Source: Glaciozyma antarctica PI12 | Lineage: Eukaryota > Basidiomycota > Microbotryomycetes > Kriegeriales > Camptobasidiaceae | DNA length: 26,709 nucleotides | Direction of reading: 5' to 3' | NCBI GenBank assembly: GCA_002917775.1 | Contig: KZ627148.1 | Coordinates: 983,861 to 1,010,569 of the forward strand | Shown: one piece after another, positions 18,665 through 26,709 of the stretch | How positions within the stretch are numbered: position 1 is the stretch's first letter | How the letters are laid out: every line of letters starts with the position of its first letter | The notes under the pieces: model-generated | What the model was told of the DNA's origin: nothing | Database searches by the model: none | The model's input: only the letters and a program-made list of their open reading frames with translations | Translations under genes and position numbers: made by a program

Positions 18665-20137
18665 TCATGCCACCTCTTTCGCATTCCCAGCCCCGGCATA
18701 CTTCTCCTCCAGCCTCGCAATGTACTCCGCAAACACCTTCTCCACCTCAGCCAGCCTCTCCTCCGTATTCTGATCCTGCATATTCCCCTCCGGCACGTCG
18801 AGCGAGAACGAAGGAGCGAACTGAGCGTACTCGTCCATGCTCGCTGGGATCTCAGCCTCAAGATCCAGTGGTCTTCCGAGCTGCCACCATTCATCAGTAT
18901 TTGCGAAAGAAGAAATCGAGCGAGGGAGTACGCACGGCGATACTCGTGAGATAGGCCCAGCACCTCGCCGTGTTGGGGTGATGGTACCCCCCGCCACCGA
19001 GCATTAACGTCTTCACCCTCCACCCCAGTACCCTCCTCACCACCTCCCCCATCGCTTCAATCCCGAGGTTCCACTCCTTGCAAGAATCGCCCGCCAATCC
19101 ATCCGCACCGCACTGAAGGACAACGGCCTGAGGTTTGTAGGCGCGGAAGACGGGATCGATGCAGCTGGTGAATAGTCGTAGGAGCAAGGTTCCTGAAAGA
19201 CCGGGTTGGAGAGCAAGGTTGAGAGCGTGAAAGGATGACGAGGAGTTCAAAGGGCCGGAGGAGGAGAGGGAGCCGGTCGAAGGGAAGAACAGGGGGGAAT
19301 GGAGGTGGAGAGAGAGGGTGAGAGTCGAGGGAGTTGAGTGGAAGGCGGATTCGACGCCGTCGCCGTGGTGGAGGTCGAGATCGAGGTAGAGGATTCGGGA
19401 GAGGGGAGGAGGGCGAGGAGGTGGTGGACGAGGTTGGGGAGGGAGACGGAGCTCGAGAATGGCGAGAACGATATCTTGGACGTAGCAAAATCCTGAAGCT
19501 TCTCCCCGTCGTGCATGATGTCTACGAAGCTTTTGTTAGCGGCACTCGTGCTTGCGAGGGAGAGAGGCGTACCTTCCACCGGTCCAGGCGATCGCGACAT
19601 CGGCGCGACCGTCCCTCAGCTCCGCTTGAATCTTGAATCGAGGCACCTGCCACCTCAAGAACATACTCTGGAAGAGTAGGAAAGAGAGGACAGTCGTCCT
19701 GTAGCCCAAATCCCTCCATCTTGCGGCGCTTGCGAGGTGAGGGAGCGTCTTCGACTGAGCTACTCGACTCGTCTGAATCGCTTCCTTCCGCTTCAAGTCC
19801 TAGAAGTGAATCTGCGGAGGAGAACGACGCGTGTCAGCTTCCACAAACGAGCAGCACCTCCCCCTTCCAGCGACGTACCGACGAACTTGGGGTCGTGGAA
19901 CTTGAGCAGCTGCTCTTTCGTACATGGCTCTGATGGCACGACCTTAGCAGTGTTGTCTTGGTGCGCCACTCCATCGTCGTCTCCCGCATCCGGTTCGAGC
20001 AGTCCAAAGGCGTCCGCGAGCGAGTGCACGAGAGAGGCGCGCCCGAGGTTAGCTGGGAGAGTGTCGGCCGCGGCGATGAGAGCTGGCGTGTAGATGTAAG
20101 CTACTCTAGGCGGTGAAGGTGCTGCTTCAGGATCCAT
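18665..20137 (-). CDS. Class I histone deacetylase, Hos1/HDAC8-like
   Basis: Zinc-dependent lysine deacetylase, probably nuclear. Exons: 20137-19879, 19811-19573, 19521-18936, 18880-18665; about 430 residues. Recognised by VAYIYTPALIAAADTLPAN near the start; FHDPKFV; GRADVAIAWTGGRHHARR; GEASGFCYVQDIVLAIL; YLDLDLHHGDGVESAF with zinc and charge-relay residues; CGADGLAGD; and LGGGGYHHPNTARCWAYL with the catalytic Tyr. An acidic Ser-rich insert with a KRRK motif sits at residues 90-120. The second exon carries a 7-nt tandem duplication (19625-19638) that moves the frame just before ELRDGRADVAI; discounting it, all exon phases agree. The gene is tandem with the sirtuin downstream and divergent from ATM1 upstream. 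Confidence 0.92.
19625..19639 (-). repeat. 7-nt tandem duplication breaking the HDAC frame
   Basis: The unit cttgaat occurs at 19625-19631 and 19632-19638, followed by a shared c. On the coding strand this is attcaag twice. With one copy the protein reads EVAGASIQAELRDGRADVAIAW, as in class I HDACs; with two, the frame is lost. No GT lies in the interval, so splicing by a normal intron is excluded. Confidence 0.85.
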
Positions 20138-20263
20138 AGTCGCGCGACAGGAGCAAAGGAAAGGAAGCTCGCGATCCCCCGCTCTCTCACTCCGACCATC
20201 ACCTCGCTCCTCCCTCGAATCACCCGAACTCGTACAGAACTCGGCTAGGCTCAGCAGCTCAGC
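20138..20263. promoter_or_regulatory. Short divergent (bidirectional) promoter between HDAC and ATM1
   Basis: Only 126 bases separate the HDAC ATG (20137, minus) from the ATM1 ATG (20264, plus). Both genes must take their core promoters and leaders from this interval or from inside each other. No TATA box or known factor site stands out. Confidence 0.6.
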
Positions 20264-23181
20264 ATGGTCTTCCCTCGAGCTGGATCGTCCATCGCTGGAT
20301 CGTGGAGGATACTCAAGGCTGCGTCCGAGGTGCGGCTGGTAACCAAGAAGGTGAGCAGTCCTCTGGCTCCAGTGTGTGAAGGATCGCGGTGTGGAGGGCA
20401 AGGTACCTGTGCTGTGGTAGCTCAGGGATCGGCCGCACTGCTCTCCACGCCGGCGTTGGTGCTGAATCGCCCTCGGACGCGATAGCTAACCCTCCCCCCT
20501 CCTCGGCACAGGCACGTCCTCGACTCCCCCCTTCCTGCCCAGGCTGCTTCCCTCCCCGACTGTACCACTCCATCTCCCGCTCCTCGCCTTCTCCTCGCCC
20601 CTCCCCGTCTCCGAAGTCCCCCTCTCTCACCACCCTCCGGTTCCACGCCGACCTCGCCTCCCGTCCCCCACCTCCACGACCCACCGTCTCCTCCTCCGCC
20701 GCCGCCAAAGCTACACAACAACATTCAGGTCCAGAGGGAGCGCACGATGTTCCGGACGAAAGCGCGACCGACGTTTCGAAGATTCATGAGGTGTCGAATG
20801 AGGTGTAGAGCAGGAGCGACTGGGAGATCATCAGGACGTTGTTGCCGAATATCTGGCCCAAGGATGATTGGGGGACGAAGACGAGGGTGCTCGTGGCGGT
20901 GGCTTTGCTGGTGGGAGGAAAGGTGCGTCTCGTGGCTTTGTGTTGTGAGAGGGGAGCTGATGCATTGTGTGCGATAGATCTTGAACGTGCAAGTGCCGTT
21001 CTTCTTCAAGAGCATCATTGATACTTTGAACGTTACTATCGACCCGGGCACTCCTGAGGGAGTCTTCGCAATCGCAGGAACGGTCATCGTCGGTTGTGCG
21101 TCTTCTCTCCTAGCGAAGCCAGCAGGAAGCTGACTCTCAACCTCTCGTCAGACGGACTCGCGCGAATCGGAGCAGGGCTCTTTTCCGAGCTCAGGAACGC
21201 CGTCTTCGCCAACGTCGCGCAGAACGCGATCCGGCGCGTGGCGAGGAACGTCTTCACGCACCTGCTCAACCTCGACGTCGGCTTCCATCTCACGAGGCAG
21301 ACGGGAGGACTTACGCGCGCGATTGATCGTGGAACCAAGTGCGTGCGACGGTGGGAGGAGAATGAGCCAAAGCTGACGAAACGACCGCGCAGAGGTATCT
21401 CCTTCTTGCTGAGTTCGGTCGTCTTCCACGTCGTGCCGACCGCGCTGGAGATTACGATGGTGTGCGGTATCCTTGTGAGTTCATCCTTTCGCCGCACGTT
21501 GGCTCGTTATTGACGTCCCTCGATCGCAGAGCTACAAGTTCGGCTGGGACTTCGCTGCGGTGACCGCCGTGACGATGGCAGCGTATGCGTGGTTCACGAT
21601 CCGCACTACCGCTTGGAGGTGCGTGTGTTCCTCTAGCTTTCAGTCGTGCTCTCCTGACCTCTTCCTCGCAGGACCAAGTTCCGCAAGCAGGCGAACGCAG
21701 CCGACAACCGAGCAGCAACCATGTCGGTCGACTCTCTCATCAACTACGAAGCTGTCAAGGTGCGTTTTAGCGACTTCGTCGTGCTGCTCGCTCTGACGCT
21801 TCTTAACTGGCAGTATTTCAACAACGAGAAGTTTGAGATCGATCAATACGACGCTGCGATGCGCGACTACACCAAGGCATCAATCAAGATCTCTACTTCG
21901 CTCTCTGCGCTCAACATTGGACAGAACATCATCTTCTCGAGCGCTTTAACGGGAATGATGTACCTCGCTGCTCAAGGCGTGATCAAAGGTGCGTTCGCCA
22001 GCAGTCCTCACCCAGATGTTGAGCTGACGCTGCTTCTCCGATCAGGAACGATGACGGTCGGAGATCTTGTCATGGTCAATCAGCTCGTCTTCCAGCTCTC
22101 GCTCCCGCTGAACTTCCTAGGTGCGTTTTTTCTGCCTCCCGCCCCGAATCAGCTCACTCAAATGCGCAGGCACCGTGTACCGCGAGCTTCGCCAGAGTCT
22201 AGTCGACATGGATACTCTCTTTAACCTACAATCCGTCGGCCTCTCCATCAAGGTGCGTCTCCCTCCCCCCTCTCAGATCCACGTCTAACCTCGGCCACAG
22301 GACTCTCCCACCGCCCAACCCCTCCTCCTCAGCGGCGGCGAGATCCGCTTTCAAAACGTCTCGTTCGGCTACCACCCCAGCCGCCCCATCTTCAAGGACG
22401 TCTCTTTCACGATCCCCGCCGGCAAGAAAGTCGCCATCGTCGGTCCGTCCGGGTGCGGCAAGTCGACCGTCTTCCGCCTCTTGTTCCGGTTCTACGAGCC
22501 TACGAACGGGACGATCTCGATCGACGGACAGGACCTGCGGGACGTTCAGGTCGAGAGCTTGAGGCGCACGATCGGAGTCGTACCGCAGGATACGCCGCTC
22601 TTCCACTCCAACGTGCTCGAGAACGTGCGGTATGGGAGGTTGAGCGCGACGGACGAGGAGGTCAAGGAGGCGGCGAGGTTGGCGAACGTTTCAAGGACGA
22701 TCGAGAGCTTGCCGGATAAGTGGTTGACGAAGGTCGGCGAGAGGGGGTTGATGATAAGTGGGGGGGAGAAGCAGAGGTTGGCGGTGGCGAGGTTGCTGCT
22801 GAAGGATCCGAAGATCTTGTTCTTCGATGAGGCGGTGAGTGGGCTTCTGCCACGATGGGACTGAGCGTGGCTGATGCTGGCGAGGCTTCGCAGACTTCGG
22901 CGCTCGATTCGACGACCGAGGCGGACCTAATGCGGAATATCAACTCGACGCTGCTCTCGAAGCAACGCACGAGCGTCTTTATTGCTCATCGGTACGTCCT
23001 TCTCTCTCCGGCGTGCTTCAGCTGCTGACCCCTTCGCAGGTTGAAGACGATCGCGGATGCGGACCTCATCATCGTTCTCAAGGATGGGAGCGTTGCCGAG
23101 GAGGGAACCCACTACGAGCTGCTGGCAAGGGATGGGATCTACAGGTCCATGTGGGATCAGCAGAACGCGTCGCTGGAATAG
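20264..23181 (+). CDS. ATM1: Mitochondrial ABC transporter of the inner membrane
   Basis: Half-size ABC exporter that sends a glutathione-bound sulfur or iron-sulfur precursor from mitochondria to the cytosolic Fe-S machinery. Fifteen exons: 20264-20350, 20426-20458, 20512-20748, 20809-20922, 20978-21095, 21152-21338, 21393-21474, 21530-21618, 21672-21759, 21814-21988, 22046-22120, 22170-22252, 22301-22834, 22894-22991, 23040-23181. All phases agree; 713 residues. The N-terminus is basic and Ser-rich ([19 protein letters not shown]), as in a targeting presequence. Family marks: [19 protein letters not shown]-like [28 protein letters not shown], Walker [10 protein letters not shown], signature [10 protein letters not shown], Walker B ILFFDEA, and [11 protein letters not shown]. 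The intron 20749-20808 is needed to avoid an in-frame TAG and uses a weak GTTCCG donor. No frame break is present. Confidence 0.95.
20786..20806 (+). repeat. 9-nt direct repeat with 3-nt spacer at the ATM1 exon 3/4 boundary
   Basis: atgaggtgt occurs at 20786-20794 and 20798-20806 with spacer cga, a 12-nt unit, ending at a TAG in the ATM1 frame. It has the same layout as the frame-breaking repeats but a length divisible by three, and it lies in a predicted intron. Collapse would not remove the stop. Confidence 0.6.
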
Positions 23182-23305
23182 ATTCGATGCGCTGGAGGAA
23201 CGCGACCTCTCGAGAGCAGTTGAGAGTCCAAAAGTTCTGCTTTTCTCTCCGCAGACGATGCGCAATGAAGCTGAAGATGATGGATTAATGAGACTGTGAT
23301 CCGAG
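23182..23305. terminator. Convergent 3' intergenic region of ATM1 and the RBM5-like gene
   Basis: The stops of the two convergent genes are 124 bases apart, so polyadenylation of both must occur here or within the partner. No clear AATAAA is seen, and fungal signals are often degenerate. Confidence 0.4.
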
Positions 23306-26300
23306 CTACTTGGCGCTATCCTCCTTGTTCGCCTCCTCAAGCCTCGCGCGCGCCTTGTCCTTGACCTGCTCCGCATATCCCTTCGACGTCGCCTCGTATT
23401 GACCCACCGCAACGCCTGCATCGCACATCAGCTCCCACTCGCCAGGTCAGCGAAAGACGAAACTCACCCTTCGTGGAGCCCAAGCCGGCGCCTTGCTGGA
23501 ACTGAGCAGCCTGAATCGGGTCGACGATGCCACTCCCAGTAGAACCCAAGCCTCCTCCCTTCGACCATCCCTGCGCGCTACATCAGCACACACATCACAC
23601 TCTTCGCAGCGAGAGGAACGCACCATCTTCTCGAGCATCTTCGCTCCGACGTTCGACTTTTCAATCCCATTGTTGTTCGGCTGCTCGAGCGGCGCCGGCG
23701 TCGGCGCAGGACCGTCGCTCGTCTTAGCGCGCTTCGACTCGTGGGCAGGATGGTTGGGCTGGTTGAACGCCTCCCTCCTCGTCGCAGCGCGGTCGACGTA
23801 CTGCGGTGCGGGCGAGGCCGTCGACGGAGTCGAAGTTCCCGACTTGGCTGCGGCGTGCTTGCTGAGCGAGGCGACCTTGCGAACGGTGGCTTCGGTGACG
23901 GTGGTGGAGTTGGCGAGGTTGGTCTGGTAGTGGTGGTGATCGAGTAGGCGAGAAAAGGAGCGCCAGGAGAAGGAACGAAAGTCAGTTTCTGGCTCGACGT
24001 AAATGGAGGATGCGGCTCTGAACGAGAACCCCCCGATGTGCCTTGTGGAGTGCGGAGAGAGTGTTGTGGCGTCGTAGCTCGTCAACAGACTTGAACTGGC
24101 GCTGGCAGAGCAAGCAGACGAACGCGACCGGGTCGCCGTACGCGAATTCGTCGGCCGTGTCGATGGCGGCAACGAGAACCGGTGCGGCAGAAGTCGGCGC
24201 AAGAGACTGGAAGGCGAAAGGAGAGCAAAAAGAGAAGGTCAGAAAGCGGCAACGACGGTGAAAATGCTGAGGTGTACGGGTGCCGGAAGCGACGCGTTCG
24301 TTGAAGGCAGAGTCGATGGCGGTGGTGCTGAGGCGGGGACGGGGGCCTTGAGCTCCTGTTGCTTCGTGTTCCACTTGGAGATGTTGACGGCGGCCTTCTT
24401 GGTCTGGATGAGCTCGCTCTTCTTCTTCTCGCCTGCGCCAAAGTCGCGGTTAGTTCACCAGCTCCTCATCGATTCGAAATCAAACGCACCATGAGGCGCA
24501 GTAGCAGCACCCGCCGAAGCACCAGCACTTTCTCCGACCGCCTCGCGCGCCTTGCGCGCCCTCATGATAGCCTTGAGCCTCTCCTCCTCCTCCGTTCCCA
24601 GTGCAAGCGCCTTCGACCCCGGCATCCCAGGCATTCCCGGTGCCATCATTTGCACGTCCTCCTGCGCCAACGCCGACTCCGACCCCGCCGGAACGACTTC
24701 CGCCTCGATCGACGAGAAAAAGGCCTCCATGTCCGCCTCTGCCGCCGCAGCTTCCTCGTCCTTCGTCTGCTGAGCGCTCTTGGCCGCGAAAGAAACCTTG
24801 GCTTTTTCAGCGTTTTGAGGAGCCCATGCGGCGACGAAGGCCTTGTCGTCCCAGTAGACGAGTTGCTGTGAGCCTTCGCCCTTGAACGACCATTCGCTGT
24901 GCGCGTAGATCGGGATGAACGAGTTCTCGTGGCAGAAGGAGAAGGCGGTGATGGAGGAGCGAATGCGGAAGCCGGTGGGGTAGAGGTGGGGGTTAAAGGC
25001 GTTGGCAAGAACTTCGGTAGCGAGCTGCGAAGACGAGGTCAGCGAGAGCGGGTGGCAGGGAGGCAAGGGACGAACGCGAACGTCGGAGAACTGTACAAAA
25101 GCGTAGCCCCAGCTGCTCCGAGAGGCACGATCCTTCGTAATCATGACCTTCTTGATCCCGCCCTTGGAGATCTCGTTGGCCGCACGACCTCCCATGTTGG
25201 CGAGCGCGGCGACGATCTCCTCCTCAGACGTAAGAGCGTCGAGTCCGCGAAGGAGTAAGATCTGGGTTGGCGCCGAACCGATATCGCGAGTACCGTCGTT
25301 GACGTAGAACGTCTGAGGAGCCTGCGTCGCCTCTGCGCACCAACCTCGTTAGCTCTCCGTCCCTCCTCAGTCGCTTAAACACCGACGTGCCAGCCGCCTT
25401 CCTCTGATCCTCCGTCATCCTCGCTCCAGCTCCTTGATCCTCCCTCCATCCTCCAGTCTTCTGGCTGTAATTGATCTTGATCTTGAGCCCATCATCCGCT
25501 CCCCTCCTGCCCCTCTCCTTCCACGAAACCGCAGGCCAGTTGGGCTCCACGAAAGCACGCGCATGCTCAACGGAGCTGAACTTGGCGAATCCGTACCGCT
25601 TCGACAGGCCCGTCGCGCGGTCCATGATGACCGTCGTCGAGTCGATGGACGCTCCCATATCCTCGAGGAAGTTGCGCAAGATGAGATCGTCGACGTGACT
25701 GGGGAGGCCGAGAAAGACGACAGAGGCGGAGGGAGGTTCGGCACGCTCGGCGCTGCGGACGAAAGGAGGGCGAGTGTCGGCGGGAGGGAAGGTGGACGGC
25801 TGGTGCTGAGGTGGTGGAGCGTAAGCCTGTGGCGGCGCAGGGTACGGAGAAGGCTGCTGGTAGGGCGCTTGGTAGGCTGGGGCACCGTAGGCTTGGTGCT
25901 GAGGAGGAGGAGGAGGGTACTGCTGGTGTTGAGGCGGCGGGACTTGGTGACGGGGAGGAGGCGCCGACGAGTACTCGTCTCGACGAGGTGGCGGCACCGA
26001 GTCGTATCCACGCTGCTGATCGTAGTCCTGGGTAGTTCCTGTGCATCAGCTCTTGCCCTTCAGGTCTTCGGAGAGGCGCCACGCACGTCGTATCGTCCCC
26101 TCTTGAAATCCCGTTCTCCTCCTCCACGATCATCCCATCCTGCCCTCCACTCGTCAGGCCGGCCGTAGCCACCCCGGCTGTCCCCACGGCCATCGTCATA
26201 CGGGCGCGAATCGTAGGGTCGGTCGCGGGAGTCACGGGGATCGCCACGGTAGTTGTCGCGAGGGGGAGGGGGAGGGCGGTACGAATCTCTGCGAGGTCGC

Positions 26301-26357
26301 AGGCGTTAGCGGAGTTCACTCAGGCCTTGCACAAGGAGCGTACCCTTGACGTGACAT
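23306..26357 (-). CDS. RBM5/RBM10-like RNA-binding protein (two RRMs, C2H2 finger, G-patch)
   Basis: Probable splicing regulator acting on early spliceosomes, as RBM5/RBM10 do in animals. Ten exons: 26357-26344, 26288-26087, 26027-25383, 25330-25076, 25024-24490, 24432-24278, 24206-24030, 23923-23624, 23570-23468, 23415-23306; 831 residues with all phases agreeing. Order: R/D/G/Y-rich head; Pro/Gln/Tyr-rich tract; RRM1 about 175-255 (SVVFLGLPSHVDD, KRYGFAKFSS); RRM2 about 308-390 (ILLLRGLDALTSEEEIV, SSWGYAFVQFSD); an OCRE-like position without clear repeats; C2H2 finger about 628-650 (CLLCQRQFKSVDELRRHNTL, then LH); and G-patch about 755-800 (VGAKMLEKMGWSKGGGLGS). The first exon encodes only four and two-thirds codons. 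Two boundaries are less sure: donor GTGTTT at 25382 and donor GTTCTC at 24029. Confidence 0.9.
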
Positions 26358-26709
26358 GGCGGGAAGAGGAAGGGTGTGGTGAGAGGGAGAGGGGCAGCGC
26401 TGGACGACTCCGGAACTGGTCGACTTCGTCGCTGAGCGAGCGCCGTCCGGTCTCTGTTCGCAGGGCAGGGATCTTTTTGCGAGTCGCTTGCAGCTCAAAG
26501 TTGTGCATAGATTTCGAGCCGCCAGTAGTACTATAGCGTGGGGCGTCCTGTGGGCAGGCATAATCGAGCGAGGAGGTCCACAGACGTCGGCGGAGATGCA
26601 GCTGCAGCTGCGATTTGAAGAGAAGGCGGGCTTGAAGTTGGGGTAACTGGCTATTAAGTAGCACGGCTTGAGACCACCGGCGCAGATGCGGAGGAGGACT
26701 CCGAGGACA
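26358..26709 (-). other. Upstream region of the RBM5-like gene
   Basis: These 352 bases precede the ATG on the minus strand and probably hold its leader and promoter. A pyrimidine-rich stretch (cctcttcccgcc) abuts the start codon. No further gene can be supported before the window ends. Confidence 0.4.

Noticed and set aside
3142-19639. Random sequencing error as the full explanation of the frame breaks
   Set aside because: Errors would not place 7-11 nt exact repeats at the break points, and roughly 6.5 kb of coding sequence in ATM1, the RBM5-like gene and the Myb/FYR gene reads with no break. It is still possible for the two single-base cases.
26028-26086. A frame break between exons 2 and 3 of the RBM5-like gene
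   Set aside because: Using the downstream acceptor ctacccag (exon from 26027) rather than gcacag restores the phase.
1-26709. tRNA, rRNA, CRISPR, complete transposons or virus-derived elements
   Set aside because: No cloverleaf boxes, regularly spaced repeats, terminal inverted repeats, reverse transcriptase, integrase or capsid motifs were recognised on either strand.

Overview
The window looks like nuclear DNA of a GC-rich basidiomycete, most likely a red yeast of the Microbotryomycetes (Rhodotorula/Sporobolomyces type). The evidence is many 43-62 nt introns with CTGAC/CTAAC-like branch sites, C/G-biased third codon positions, tight gene spacing, and fungal versions of every recognisable protein. 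The genus is inferred from style, not from a marker gene. No rRNA, tRNA, CRISPR array, virus-like element or complete transposon was seen.

Layout from left to right. 1-1103: intron-rich 5' leader. 1104-5196 (+): ADE6, phosphoribosylformylglycinamidine synthase. 6211-7909 (+): MFSD10-like major facilitator. 8624-10912 (+): a protein joining a Myb/SANT-like domain to an FYRN/FYRC module. 15213-11030 (-): TOP3, DNA topoisomerase III in 20 exons, with two GRF zinc fingers and four CCHC zinc knuckles. 16544-16062 (-): conserved-looking reading frame without a visible start. 18460-16732 (-): Hst3/Hst4-type sirtuin. 20137-18665 (-): class I HDAC of Hos1/HDAC8 type. 20264-23181 (+): ATM1, mitochondrial ABC exporter in 15 exons. 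26357-23306 (-): RBM5/RBM10-like splicing regulator. Themes are purine synthesis, mitochondrial Fe-S export, chromatin deacetylation, DNA decatenation and RNA splicing. These are ordinary housekeeping genes, not a single pathway cluster.

The most unusual signal is a set of frame breaks inside otherwise well-conserved genes. Four or five of them coincide with a short segment bounded by an exact direct repeat: ADE6 7-nt repeat/13-nt unit and 11-nt repeat/14-nt unit; TOP3 10-nt repeat/14-nt unit; sirtuin 8-nt repeat/10-nt unit; HDAC 7-nt tandem unit. Reading only one repeat copy restores the conserved frame in each case. Two more breaks are single-base excesses. ATM1, the RBM5-like gene and the FYR gene can be read through with no break. 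Candidate explanations are transposon-excision-like footprints, removal of tiny intervening sequences from RNA, ribosome bypassing, true loss of function, or sequence error. The sequence alone cannot separate them.

Other points of interest are the TOP3 tail, where each zinc knuckle is split by an intron at the same place and one exon is only 10 nt; a dominant GTGCGT splice donor; a 126-bp divergent promoter between the HDAC and ATM1; and two deacetylases of different classes in tandem.
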